Counted from the first letter of the stretch, positions 13,352 to 21,995 are shown. The stretch: 23,932 nt of DNA from an uncultured Collinsella sp. (GCA_902482035.1 CABSYW010000036.1:1-23932); one strand, 5' to 3'. Numbers and translations: made by a program. Notes: generated by a model not told the origin, from the sequence alone.

Positions 13352-15110
13352 GATGATGTCTCGCCGCCGCCTGATCGAGGCGGCGGCCGGTGCGCTGCTG
13401 CTTTCGGGCTGCTCGTCTCAGGACGAATCCTCGACCACAAAGGCCAAAAAGCAGGGCAAGATCAAAAAGGCCAATGCATCCGACCAGTCCAAGCATTTGC
13501 GCGACAAAGATGACCTGTACGAGGTCTACGACGACTCAGGCATCGTGACCATGTACCTGACCGTCTCGCGCGGCAACAGTTCCGAGAACACCGATCACTC
13601 CTGGGCTGAGATCAACACGTACTCGGTCTACGACTATCAGGCAATGGATGTCGAGCGCTATCAAGTTTTGGGGCTGCTGCAGGTCGGCGACGATAACGGC
13701 CCCGTGGCGGGGGAGGTCGGCTACGGCGAGGAGGCGCCCAATGCCACCGTGCAGGTGCGCGGTCAATCCTCGAGTAAAGGCGTTCAGAAGAACTATAAAG
13801 TCGAGCTTAAGCGTGGCAAGGGCACGTGGCGTCAACAGCGTTCCATCGCGCTCAATAAGCATATGAGTGAGGGTCTGCGCTTTCGTAACAAGATGGCCTA
13901 CGACTTGATTCGCGGGATTCCCCAGATGATGGGCCTGCGCACGCAGTTTGTGCATCTGTGGGTTTGCGACCAGACCGAAAAGTCGAATGATACGTTTGCC
14001 GACTACGGCCTGTTTACGCAGGTCGAGCAGCTCAACAAGACGGCGCTTAAGGCACATGGCCTGGATAAGAACGGGCATCTGTACAAGGTGAACAGCTTCG
14101 ATTTCCATCGCTGCGAGGACACCATTAAGCTTGCTGACGACCCCGACTACAACCAGGCAAACTTTGAGGGCATGCTCGAGATTAAGGGCGATTCGGACCA
14201 TACCAAGCTCATCGAGATGCTCGATGCGCTCAACGACGAATCGCAAAAGATCGACGACGTGCTCGGCACCTACTTTGATGCTGAGAATCTGGTCTATTGG
14301 CTGGCGTTTCAGATTCTGACGGGCAACTGTGATACGCAGAACCGTAACTGCTATCTGTACAGCCCGCTCAACTCAAATACCTGGTACTTTTTAGATTGGG
14401 ATAACGACGGCATGCTGCGTAAGCTGGAGCTTTCTCTTACCGGGTTTTCGGACTACGCGAGCTGGGAGCGCGGTGCAAGCAACTACTGGGGCAACGTGCT
14501 GTTTAACCGCGCGTTGCGCAGCAAGTCGTTCCGCAGCGAACTCGACCGTGCCGTCAAGGACTTGCGCTCGTATTTGACCGAGACTCGCCTGACCAAGATG
14601 ATCAAGCACTACCGCGATGTGACTGAATCCCTGGTCTTTGCTTCGCCCGATATCGACAATCTGCCTGTCACCAAGGACCAATACGAGCAGATCGCCGCGG
14701 CGATTCCCTCCGAGATCGAGGAGAACTACAAGAGCTTTCGCGAGAGTTTTAAAAAGCCCATGCCGTTCTACATCGGCGTGCCGCAGATCGATAACGGTAA
14801 GCTGCGTATTAACTGGGATGCGTCTTACGACTTTGAGGCGCGTGACATTCGCTATACCGTGGAGCTGGCGCACGACTATGCCATAAGCGACGTGGTTTTT
14901 AAGGCCGAGGACGTGCTGCTTCCCGAGGTGACCTGCGATGCGCCCGATACCGGCCAGTATTTTGTACGCGTGCGTGCCACCAACTCCGACGGCTATACGC
15001 AAGATGCGTTTGACTACTATGTGACCGACGACGGCAAGCACTACGGCATGAAGTGTTTTTACGTGCAAGACGGCGGTAAGGTCGTGGAGGACACGTATGA
15101 GGAGGGCTAG
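13341..15110 (+). CDS. CotH-kinase-like lipoprotein
   Basis: A 589-residue protein. The N-terminus has an arginine cluster (MSRRRLIEAAAG) and a lipobox LSGC with Cys24, so it is probably a Tat-type or Sec-type lipoprotein on the outer face of the membrane. The body matches the CotH family, atypical protein kinases first seen in spore coats: VQVRGQSSSKGVQKNYKVEL (about 135-154), IALNKHMSEGLRFRNKMAYD, DYGLFTQVEQLNK and the acidic WYFLDWDND (about residue 350). A C-terminal fibronectin-like segment of about 100 residues follows. There are no spore genes nearby. The start overlaps pelG by 11 bases. In many bacteria CotH-like, VTC and DUF4956 genes sit together, as here. Substrate unknown. Confidence 0.85.
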   Translation: MIDKMMSRRRLIEAAAGALLLSGCSSQDESSTTKAKKQGKIKKANASDQSKHLRDKDDLYEVYDDSGIVTMYLTVSRGNSSENTDHSWAEINTYSVYDYQAMDVERYQVLGLLQVGDDNGPVAGEVGYGEEAPNATVQVRGQSSSKGVQKNYKVELKRGKGTWRQQRSIALNKHMSEGLRFRNKMAYDLIRGIPQMMGLRTQFVHLWVCDQTEKSNDTFADYGLFTQVEQLNKTALKAHGLDKNGHLYKVNSFDFHRCEDTIKLADDPDYNQANFEGMLEIKGDSDHTKLIEMLDALNDESQKIDDVLGTYFDAENLVYWLAFQILTGNCDTQNRNCYLYSPLNSNTWYFLDWDNDGMLRKLELSLTGFSDYASWERGASNYWGNVLFNRALRSKSFRSELDRAVKDLRSYLTETRLTKMIKHYRDVTESLVFASPDIDNLPVTKDQYEQIAAAIPSEIEENYKSFRESFKKPMPFYIGVPQIDNGKLRINWDASYDFEARDIRYTVELAHDYAISDVVFKAEDVLLPEVTCDAPDTGQYFVRVRATNSDGYTQDAFDYYVTDDGKHYGMKCFYVQDGGKVVEDTYEEG

Positions 15111-15888
15111 CGCGCTGCTTGAGCGCTTGGCGGCTCCGCCTGTGCGTACCACGCAGGAGCGTTACCGCCACGAGCTCAAATATCTCATTAACGAGGGCGA
15201 GCACTCCGCGCTTGCCTGTCGCATGGCGCCGGTTTTTAAACTGGACAAGCATGCGCGGGCGGGTGGTTACACCATTCGCAGCCTGTATTTTGACGACTAC
15301 TGCAACTCGGCCTACGAGGAAAAAGACGCCGGTATTCTCATGCGCAAAAAGTATCGCGTGCGCATCTATAACGGCAGCGACAAGGTGATTAAGCTCGAGC
15401 GCAAAAAGAAGTTCGGCAGCTGGATCTATAAGGAGGACGCGCCGCTTACGCGCGGCGAGTTTGAGCAGATCCTGGCTGGCGACTACGACTTTTTGCTGAG
15501 GAGCCCCTATCCGCTCTGCCGAGAGTTCTACATCGAGTGCATCTGCAACATGATGCGCCCGCGGACTATTGTGGACTACGAGCGCGAGCCGTGGGTGATG
15601 GATGAGGGCACCGTGCGCGTTACGTTTGACATGAACGTGCGCGCCGCGGTGGGAAGCTTCGATATCTTTGATGCGACCTTGCCCGCGCTGCCGGTCTTGG
15701 AGCCCGGCAAACTAGTGATGGAGGTCAAGTTTACCGAGTTTTGCCCGCAGCTGGTGCGCGATTTGGTGCCGCCGGGTGCGGCCGAGCTCACGGCGGTTTC
15801 CAAGTACTGCCTGTGTTACGAAAAGACCGCCTACCTGCGCGGTTTTAATTACTGGGAATCGGATTTTGAGAACCGAGGGGATATTTAG
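15097..15888 (+). CDS. VTC-domain (polyphosphate polymerase-like) protein
   Basis: A 263-residue soluble protein of the VTC domain family, whose eukaryotic member Vtc4 makes polyphosphate in a tunnel-shaped fold lined with basic residues. Visible signatures: ERYRHELKYLI at about 23-33, the strand IRSLYFDDY, RKKYRVRIYN, KLERKKKFGSW with clustered basics, and the closing EVKF then SKYCLCYE. Bacterial stand-alone VTC proteins are mostly uncharacterised, so polyphosphate synthesis here is only a family-based guess. The start lies inside the end of the CotH-like gene (14-base overlap) with GGAGG at 15086-15090. It is therefore translationally coupled. Confidence 0.85.
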   Translation: MRRASALLERLAAPPVRTTQERYRHELKYLINEGEHSALACRMAPVFKLDKHARAGGYTIRSLYFDDYCNSAYEEKDAGILMRKKYRVRIYNGSDKVIKLERKKKFGSWIYKEDAPLTRGEFEQILAGDYDFLLRSPYPLCREFYIECICNMMRPRTIVDYEREPWVMDEGTVRVTFDMNVRAAVGSFDIFDATLPALPVLEPGKLVMEVKFTEFCPQLVRDLVPPGAAELTAVSKYCLCYEKTAYLRGFNYWESDFENRGDI

Positions 15889-15891
15889 ACC

Positions 15892-16557
15892 ATGAGCACC
15901 AGGGACTTTTTTAAGAACTCCGTCTTGGAGGCGTTTGGCCAGGTCGACCCTGCCAAGATCGGCCTGTCGCTGCTCGTGGCGCTCGCCATGGGCATCCTGA
16001 TCTACTACGTGTACAAGCGCTTTTTTACCGGCGTGGTGTACTCGCGCAGCTTTGCCGTGACGCTTGTGGGCATGTGCGTGCTCACCTGCATGGTGACGCT
16101 CGCGATCTCGACCAACGTGGTCATCTCGCTCGGTATGGTCGGTGCTCTGTCTATCGTCCGTTACCGAACGGCGGTTAAGGATCCGCTCGACCTGTTGTAT
16201 CTGTTTTGGTCCATTACCACGGGTATCACAGCGGGCGCCGGCATGTACGCGCTCGTAGGGCTTGCGGCAGTGGTGATCGTCGTGATGATCGCCGGCTTCG
16301 CTACGCACCAGGACAAGGCGCGCGTGTACATGATGGTTATCCACTATACGGGTCAGACCACGGGCGACGACATTGTGCGTGCCTTTGGCCGCACCAAGTT
16401 CACCGTTAAGTCTAAGACCATGCGCGGCGACAAGGTGGAGATGGCCGTCGAGGTGTTCTCGGACGGCGTGGACATGCCCTATGCCGACGCCATCCGTGCG
16501 CTCGACGGCGTGGAGGACCTGACGCTCATCCAATACAACGGCGAATACCACGGATAA
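15892..16557 (+). CDS. DUF4956 membrane protein
   Basis: A 221-residue protein. About four or five membrane helices lie within residues 23-140, including IGLSLLVALAMGILIYYVY. A conserved cytosolic-edge motif, ALSIVRYRTAVKDPLDLLY (about 85-103), is typical of DUF4956. The last 75 residues form a soluble alpha/beta domain resembling a ferredoxin-like fold. The family is a frequent neighbour of VTC and CotH-like genes, suggesting one membrane complex. GAGGGG (15875-15880) precedes ATG 15892, three bases after the VTC stop. This is the last gene of the pel operon. Confidence 0.85.
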   Translation: MSTRDFFKNSVLEAFGQVDPAKIGLSLLVALAMGILIYYVYKRFFTGVVYSRSFAVTLVGMCVLTCMVTLAISTNVVISLGMVGALSIVRYRTAVKDPLDLLYLFWSITTGITAGAGMYALVGLAAVVIVVMIAGFATHQDKARVYMMVIHYTGQTTGDDIVRAFGRTKFTVKSKTMRGDKVEMAVEVFSDGVDMPYADAIRALDGVEDLTLIQYNGEYHG

Positions 16558-16563
16558 CTTGGT

Positions 16564-16587
16564 TCCGGCGTTTTAATAAACGCCGGA
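16564..16587 (+). terminator. Stem-loop at the end of the pel operon
   Basis: TCCGGCGTTT (16564-16573) pairs perfectly with AAACGCCGGA (16578-16587) around a TAAT loop, seven bases after the DUF4956 stop. No T-run follows, so it may be a weak terminator or a transcript-end stabilising hairpin. Confidence 0.6.
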
Positions 16588-16692
16588 CCGCTCGACGCTG
16601 CGCGGGCATCTGCTCGACCAGGAATTCTATTTACTCAATTTGCTGGCAAGGCAGCTATCATGGTGCTTGTGAATTCGTTGTCAGGGGTGCTC

Positions 16693-17673
16693 GTGGTAAA
16701 GATGAAAGATGTGGCCGAGCTGGCGGGCGTTTCGAGCGCCGCCGTCTCGCGCTACCTCAACGGTGGATATATCTCGGCGGATAAGGCCGAGCGCATTAAG
16801 CAAGCGATTGAGCTGACCGGATACGTGCGGTCCAGCCAGGCTCGCGCGCTGCGCACCGGCTCCACCAAGCTCATCGGCGTCATCGTGCCTAAAATCAACT
16901 CGGAATCCGTAAGCCGCATTACCGCCGGCATTGGCCAGGTGCTCGGTCGTCGTGGCTACCAGATGTTGCTTGCCAATACCGACAATGCCCCCGATCGCGA
17001 GCTCGAATACCTCGATTTATTCCAAAACCACCCGGTCGATGGCATTGTGCTGGTAGCAACCATGATTACCGACGAGCACCGTCGGGCGATTGAATCGTGC
17101 CGTGTGCCCATCGTGCTGATCGGTCAGAATGTTGAGGGCGCGGCGTGCGTCTATCACGACGATTACGAGGCCGCCTTTGAGCTGGGCCATGCGCTTGCGG
17201 GTCGCGTGGACGGCAAGATTGCCTATATTGGAGTTACCGAAGAGGACCGCGCGGCCGGTTATGACCGCCGTCGCGGTTTTGAGGCCGGCTTGCGCGCCGC
17301 GGGCAACCCGCTCGATGCCGCCTTGATTCGCCTGGGCTCGTTTACGCTCGACTCGGGCTATGGTGCGGCGCGTGAACTGCTTTCCGTCGACCCCGATGTT
17401 TCGTTTATCGCGTGCGCGACCGACACCATGGCGGCGGGCGCGCTGCGTGCCATCGATGAGGTTCGCGGCATGGGCGAGGGTATTCACCGCGTGAGCGGTT
17501 TTGGCGACAACGCGTTTTTGCGCGCGCTGACGGGCGGCATTCCCACCGTGCATTATGGCTACCTGACCAGTGGCGTCGAGGCGACCAATATGTTGCTCAA
17601 CACGCTCGATGGCGTGGAGGGGGAGAGCGGTCTCAAGACGCTCAAACTCGGCCATCAACTTATGAATGTCTAG
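16693..17673 (+). CDS. LacI-family transcriptional regulator of the sucrose genes
   Basis: A 326-residue DNA-binding repressor or activator. The helix-turn-helix is MKDVAELAGVSSAAVSRYLN at residues 4-23, followed by the hinge-helix region (SSQARALRTGSTKLIGVIVP). The rest is a periplasmic-binding-protein-like sugar sensor ending TLKLGHQLMNV. The frame is open from ATG 16660, but AGGGG (16683-16687) points to GTG 16693, which starts just before the HTH. It is followed by a sucrose PTS permease and sucrose-6-phosphate hydrolase in the same direction, so it probably senses a sucrose-derived sugar phosphate. Two LacI-style operators lie in front of the permease. Confidence 0.88.
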   Translation: MVKMKDVAELAGVSSAAVSRYLNGGYISADKAERIKQAIELTGYVRSSQARALRTGSTKLIGVIVPKINSESVSRITAGIGQVLGRRGYQMLLANTDNAPDRELEYLDLFQNHPVDGIVLVATMITDEHRRAIESCRVPIVLIGQNVEGAACVYHDDYEAAFELGHALAGRVDGKIAYIGVTEEDRAAGYDRRRGFEAGLRAAGNPLDAALIRLGSFTLDSGYGAARELLSVDPDVSFIACATDTMAAGALRAIDEVRGMGEGIHRVSGFGDNAFLRALTGGIPTVHYGYLTSGVEATNMLLNTLDGVEGESGLKTLKLGHQLMNV

Positions 17674-17756
17674 GCTTTGGGCATGTCTGCCTGCCTTTGA
17701 GGCCCCTGTTTTTGCGGTAAAACTACCATTCGCCGGCTTTCTCCTACCGTTCACCC

Positions 17757-17802
17757 TACTATGAAAACGATTACAGACATATGAAACTGAAAACGATTAC
17801 AG
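17757..17802 (+). promoter_or_regulatory. Paired LacI/cre-type operators before the sucrose PTS gene
   Basis: TGAAAACGATTACAG occurs twice exactly, at 17762-17776 and 17788-17802 (26 bases start to start). Each is an imperfect palindrome around a central CG and fits the consensus TGNAARCGNWWWCA used by LacI/GalR and CcpA-type regulators. A possible -10, TACTAT (17757-17762), abuts the first copy. The most likely binder is the LacI protein encoded just upstream. Confidence 0.75.
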
Positions 17803-17821
17803 TGTAAGTGTCAAAGGTAGT

Positions 17822-17839
17822 CGGGTGCGCATGCACCCG
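17822..17839 (+). promoter_or_regulatory. Small hairpin in the EIIBC leader
   Basis: CGGGTGC (17822-17828) pairs with GCACCCG (17833-17839) around a GCAT loop, two bases before the GGAGG ribosome binding site (17842-17846). It could affect ribosome access or mark the mRNA 5' end. There is no antiterminator gene nearby. Confidence 0.4.
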
Positions 17840-17857
17840 TTGGAGGAAAGGGAAGTC

Positions 17858-19258
17858 ATGGACTACCGCAAATCAGCCCAAGAGGTGCTCGACAACATCG
17901 GTGGCGCCGGCAACGTTGTTTCGGCCGCACACTGCGCCACGCGTCTGCGCCTGGTGATTGCCGATAACGCGAAGGTTGACAAGGAGGCCCTCGAGAATAT
18001 CGACGGCGCTAAGGGCGTCTTTGAAGCCCAGGGCCAGCTCCAGATTATTTTTGGCACTGGCACCGTCAATAAGGTCTACGAGGAGTTCATCGCGCTCAGT
18101 GGCGTCGAGGCCGCCACCAAGGCCGAGGTCAAGGAGGCCGCGGCGCAGCAGCAGAACATCTTTATGCGCGCCATTAAGGTGCTCGGCGACGTCTTTGTCC
18201 CCATCATCCCTGCCATCGTGGCCTCGGGTCTGCTGCTGGGCATTATGAGCGCCCTCAACTTTATGGCCTCCAACGGCTTTATCGCGCTCGACACCAATAA
18301 CTTTATCTACAAGATCGCCGACCTGGTCTCGGGCACGTCTTTTGGCATTCTGCAGATCCTGATCGGTTACTCCGCGGCTAAGGCCTTTGGCGCCAACCCG
18401 TACCTGGGCGCCGTCGTCGGCGGTGCGTTCATCAACTCCTCGCTGCAGAGCGCCTACACGGTTGCTTCCGAGGGCGTTCAGACCATGGTTACTGTTATTC
18501 CCGGTGTGTACAGCTTTGAGTGGGTCGGCTATCAGGGCCATGTGATCCCCATCGTTCTCGCCTGCGCCATTCTGGCCTTCCTCGAGAAGCGCCTGCACAA
18601 GATCGTTCCCGAGATGTTCGACCTCTTTGTGACTCCGCTCGTCTCGGTGTTCGTGACCGTGCTCGTGACGCTCGTTGCCGTCGGCCCCATCTTTGTCTGG
18701 GCCGAGAACGCCATCCTCGGTCTGATCCAGGCCCTGCTGACCCTGCCCTTCGGCATCGGTTCCTTTATCGTCGGCCTGTTCTATGCCCCCACGGTCGTTA
18801 CCGGTATCCACCAGATGTACACCGCCATCGACCTGGGTCAGCTTGCCCAGTACGGTGTGACCTATTGGCTGCCCATCGCCAGTGCCGCCAACATCGCCCA
18901 GGGTGGCGCCGCGCTCGCCGTTGCCTTTAAGACCCGCGATGCCAAGATCAAGGGCCTGGCGCTTCCTTCGGCCCTGTCCGCCTTCATGGGTATTACCGAG
19001 CCTGCCATCTTTGGTGTGAACCTGCGCTTCTTTAAGCCCTTCATCGCCGGCTGCATCGGCGGCGGTTGCGGTGCCCTGGTCTGCGCACTCACCTCGCTTG
19101 CTGCTTCCGGCACCGGCGTTACCGGCATCTTCGGTATCCTGCTGTGCCTGGCCCAGCCCGTGCAGTACGCGATCATGTTTGCGGTCGCCGCGCTGGTTTC
19201 CTTTGCCGTCTCGTTTGTCCTGTACAAGGACGAGCCCAAGGCTTCCGAGCAGGCCTAA
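17858..19258 (+). CDS. scrA: Sucrose-type PTS permease, EIIBC
   Basis: A 466-residue phosphotransferase permease that imports and phosphorylates sucrose (or a close beta-fructoside) to sucrose-6-phosphate. The EIIB domain is residues 1-~85, with the phospho-accepting Cys26 in AAHCATRLRL. The EIIC domain starts at about 105 (LGDVFVPIIPAIVASGLLLG) and carries the glucose-superfamily motif GITEPAIFGVNLRF near 390. No EIIA domain is present, so the phosphate would come from a glucose-type EIIA elsewhere, as for other ScrA proteins. ATG 17858 follows GGAGGAAAGGGAAG; an in-frame start at 17825 is less likely. Substrate is inferred from the following GH32 hydrolase. Confidence 0.9.
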   Translation: MDYRKSAQEVLDNIGGAGNVVSAAHCATRLRLVIADNAKVDKEALENIDGAKGVFEAQGQLQIIFGTGTVNKVYEEFIALSGVEAATKAEVKEAAAQQQNIFMRAIKVLGDVFVPIIPAIVASGLLLGIMSALNFMASNGFIALDTNNFIYKIADLVSGTSFGILQILIGYSAAKAFGANPYLGAVVGGAFINSSLQSAYTVASEGVQTMVTVIPGVYSFEWVGYQGHVIPIVLACAILAFLEKRLHKIVPEMFDLFVTPLVSVFVTVLVTLVAVGPIFVWAENAILGLIQALLTLPFGIGSFIVGLFYAPTVVTGIHQMYTAIDLGQLAQYGVTYWLPIASAANIAQGGAALAVAFKTRDAKIKGLALPSALSAFMGITEPAIFGVNLRFFKPFIAGCIGGGCGALVCALTSLAASGTGVTGIFGILLCLAQPVQYAIMFAVAALVSFAVSFVLYKDEPKASEQA

Positions 19259-19276
19259 GAGCTTTTGATTGAGGGG

Positions 19277-19310
19277 CGCCCGCGGGTTGTATGCTCGCGG
19301 GCGTTTCCCG
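19277..19310 (+). terminator. Terminator-like hairpin after EIIBC
   Basis: CGCCCGCG (19277-19284) pairs with CGCGGGCG (19296-19303), followed by a short TTT. It lies 19 bases after the permease stop. It may lower expression of the hydrolase relative to the permease. Confidence 0.6.
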
Positions 19311-19364
19311 TATCTGGTGTCGATCTCTGGCGCCTTGTTACTTTCGATCCGTTAGGACTTTGAT

Positions 19365-20906
19365 ATGTCTAATGCACTTGGCCGCGACCTTGCAAAGCTG
19401 GTTGCCGCTGTTGACACCGCCGCCTCTGAGTGCGGTCATGGCGCATATGGCCAGCGCTTCCATATTATGCCGCCGGCGGGCTGGCTCAACGACCCCAATG
19501 GTCTTTGCCAAGCGGGCGGCGTGTTCCATGCCTATTTTCAGTATGCGCCGTTTGATGTCGAGGGTGGCGTCAAGATGTGGGGCCATGCCACAAGCCGCGA
19601 TCTTATGACGTGGGACTACGCTGGCGCCCCGCTGCTGCCCGACGAGCCGTTCGATTGCCATGGCGTTTATTCGGGCTCCGCGCTTGCCGAGGACGGCCGC
19701 ATTCGCGTACTGTACACAGGCAACGTTAAACTCTCCGATGCAGACGGCACGTACGACTACGTCAATACCGGCCGCCGCGCCGATACTGTTTATGTCGAGA
19801 GCGTTGATGGCCTTGCCGGTCGGGAGTTCAGCCAAAAGCGTGTGGTGCTGGCGTCCGAGGATTATCCCGAGGATTTGACCTGCCATGTGCGCGATCCCAA
19901 GGTGTGGCGCGATGATAATGGGCGTTACCACATGGTGCTGGGCGCGCGTCGTCGCGTGGATGGGCCGCATGTCGATAGTCGATTTTGCGCCATGCACGGC
20001 GAGGGTGCCGGGCGCGATGTGGGCGAGATCCTGGTGTATGGCTCGGCCGATATGCTGAGTTGGGAGCTCGAGAGTCGCGTGTCTACCCCCGAGCGCTTTG
20101 GCTTTATGTGGGAGTGCCCGGGGTATCTGGAGCTTGAGGCGGATGGCGGCGTGCCGGCAAGGTTTCTGTCTTTCTCTCCCCAGGGGCTCGAGGGCGACCG
20201 TTGGGACCGCGGCAATGTGTATGCAGCGGGCTACATGCCCGTTACGGGTAACATTACGGGTGGCAAGGACGCTTATGAGCTGGGCGAGTTCCGCCTGTGG
20301 GACGCCGGCTTTGACTTCTATGCTCCGCAGGAGTTCACGGCCGAGGATGGTCGCCACATTCTGATTGGCTGGATGGGCATGCCCGATGAGCCGACCTATG
20401 ACAATGCGCCCACCGTGGCGTGCGGCTGGCAGCACTGCATGACAGTTCCGCGTGAGCTTACAGCCGGTGCCGGCGGCGTGGTGCTGCAGCAGCCGGTGCG
20501 CGAGATCGAGCACCATTATGCCTCGGTGCGTATGGGGGAGGGTTCGTTGGAGGTTGCCGGCGACACCTGCTTTGACGTTGTTGTTGACGGTGTCGTCGGA
20601 GCGTTTGCCGCGACCGTTGATGGTGAGCTGAAGCTGGCGTTTGTGCCCGCCGAGGGCGAGCTGCCCGCGCGCTTTGAGATGCGATTTACCGATGAGGGTC
20701 GCGCTTCTGCCGGCTGCGGTCGCACCGTGCGTTGGGAGCCCGTCGACGAGGTTCGCAACGTGCGCATTGTTGGCGATGTCTCGTCGGTCGAGGTGTTTGT
20801 GAACGATGGCGCACTCGTGTTCTCGACGCGCATCTATCCCGAGGCCTATGGCGTGACCGTTGACGCCCCGGGTGCGAGCGTGACCTATCATACGCTCATC
20901 ATCTAG
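19365..20906 (+). CDS. scrB: Sucrose-6-phosphate hydrolase (GH32)
   Basis: A 513-residue cytosolic glycoside hydrolase family 32 enzyme, which would split sucrose-6-phosphate into glucose-6-phosphate and fructose. The catalytic triad is visible: nucleophile D43 in WLNDPNG, transition-state stabiliser D177 in RDPKVW, and acid/base E250 in WECPGY. The N-terminal five-bladed propeller runs to about residue 340 and a C-terminal beta-sandwich follows. There is no signal peptide, consistent with an intracellular phosphorylated substrate. ATG 19365 has AGGA seven bases upstream. Located after the PTS permease and past a hairpin, so it may be partly co-transcribed or have its own promoter. Confidence 0.92.
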   Translation: MSNALGRDLAKLVAAVDTAASECGHGAYGQRFHIMPPAGWLNDPNGLCQAGGVFHAYFQYAPFDVEGGVKMWGHATSRDLMTWDYAGAPLLPDEPFDCHGVYSGSALAEDGRIRVLYTGNVKLSDADGTYDYVNTGRRADTVYVESVDGLAGREFSQKRVVLASEDYPEDLTCHVRDPKVWRDDNGRYHMVLGARRRVDGPHVDSRFCAMHGEGAGRDVGEILVYGSADMLSWELESRVSTPERFGFMWECPGYLELEADGGVPARFLSFSPQGLEGDRWDRGNVYAAGYMPVTGNITGGKDAYELGEFRLWDAGFDFYAPQEFTAEDGRHILIGWMGMPDEPTYDNAPTVACGWQHCMTVPRELTAGAGGVVLQQPVREIEHHYASVRMGEGSLEVAGDTCFDVVVDGVVGAFAATVDGELKLAFVPAEGELPARFEMRFTDEGRASAGCGRTVRWEPVDEVRNVRIVGDVSSVEVFVNDGALVFSTRIYPEAYGVTVDAPGASVTYHTLII

Positions 20907-20943
20907 GCGATTCGTCGCATATCGGCGCTATACTGCAGCCGTT

Positions 20944-20980
20944 ACCCACGATGCGGGGAACACTCGTATCGTGGGTTTTT
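20944..20980 (+). terminator. Intrinsic terminator of the sucrose locus
   Basis: ACCCACGAT (20944-20952) pairs with ATCGTGGGT (20968-20976), and TTTTT runs to 20980. This is a standard rho-independent terminator 38 bases after the hydrolase stop. Confidence 0.88.
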
Positions 20981-21002
20981 GCTTATGAAGGGACGGTGCC
21001 GT

Positions 21003-21995
21003 GTGGATGTGCAACAGCTAGAAGAGGCTTGGGCTTTGAGAGCCGGCGCGCGTGAGGCGCGGTTGCTTGCGGCCCTGCATGTGCCGGCGGCGCTGTCTCT
21101 GTTGGGGATTGTGCGTCCCGGTGACCGCCTGGTGGCCTTTGCGGACGACTTTGCCGATGCGTTTGCGAGCGGATTTGACGGCTGCGACGTGGCTATGGTG
21201 GATGAGCCGTTGGCCGCAGCGTTTGCCGCCGCGTCCGAGGACTTTGATGTTTCGTTTGACGCTGAGGGCTCGCACCTGTGGTGGTTTGTGAACTCAATCG
21301 GTGGCTTTGGCCTGCGTGTGCCCGATCTGCGTGCGCTGGGCCGCGCGGCTCGTGAGGCCCGCGCGCTGCTGGTTGTGGACAACACCGTGGCGTCGGCTTT
21401 TGGCTGCGATCCGCTGCGGCTGGGTGCTGCGCTGTCGCTCGAGGCGCTCGACCGCGTGTGTGCCGGTAAGGCTCCGCGTAAGCTCGTAGCCGCCTCGGTC
21501 GCGCGCTCGCAGCTCAAGCGCCATCGTGTGGATGCCGCTGCCGAGTGCGCGCATGCGCTGATCGAGGGGTGCGGATTGGCCGCGCTCGACTTGTCCTCCG
21601 ATGAGGCCGAGGTTCTAGAGCGTGGGCTCGACACGCTCGACACCCGCATGCAGGCACATTTCGACCGCGCCCGTGCGCTGGCCGAGTACTTGGCTGCGAA
21701 CGAGATGGTGCGCAACGTGCACTATCCCGGGCTGACCTCACACCCCGACCATGCCATCGCGACCGGCATCCTGGAGCACGGTTTTGGCCCGGAAGTAGAG
21801 TTTGACCTGATGGACTGCACCGCAGGCGAATTCTTCAGCATACTGCCGGACGAATTCCGCACATCACCCGCCGGCGGCGCAACGACGCGCCTTTCGGCTC
21901 CACGTGGCAAGCAGGGGAGCACCATCCGCCTCTTCGCCGGCACCGACGACCCCTTGATCGTGGCCGCCACCCTAGACAACGCCCTCCGCAACTAG
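21003..21995 (+). CDS. Cys/Met-metabolism PLP-fold protein, probably a pseudoenzyme
   Basis: A 330-residue protein similar in fold to cystathionine gamma-lyase/synthase enzymes (usually 380-400 residues). Recognisable parts are LLVVDNTVASAFGCDPLRLG, matching the family VDNTFATP...PL.LGAD segment, then LERGLDTLDTRMQAHFDRA and VHYPGLTSHPDHAIA in the small domain. Where the family has SATKY with the PLP-binding lysine, this protein reads EALDRV. The upstream EtPxNP motif and the SSGMAA phosphate-binding loop are also not seen. It therefore probably does not bind PLP in the usual way. GTG 21003 is preferred because AAGGGA precedes it and the ATG at 20985 directly abuts the terminator T-run. Confidence 0.7.
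   Translation: MDVQQLEEAWALRAGAREARLLAALHVPAALSLLGIVRPGDRLVAFADDFADAFASGFDGCDVAMVDEPLAAAFAAASEDFDVSFDAEGSHLWWFVNSIGGFGLRVPDLRALGRAAREARALLVVDNTVASAFGCDPLRLGAALSLEALDRVCAGKAPRKLVAASVARSQLKRHRVDAAAECAHALIEGCGLAALDLSSDEAEVLERGLDTLDTRMQAHFDRARALAEYLAANEMVRNVHYPGLTSHPDHAIATGILEHGFGPEVEFDLMDCTAGEFFSILPDEFRTSPAGGATTRLSAPRGKQGSTIRLFAGTDDPLIVAATLDNALRN

Noticed and set aside
13341..15110. Spore coat function from the CotH match
   Set aside because: No other sporulation genes and the host type is non-sporing; CotH-like kinases are widespread outside spores.
19338..20891. 517-residue minus-strand open frame
   Set aside because: Exact shadow of the GH32 hydrolase, which has all three catalytic motifs on the plus strand.
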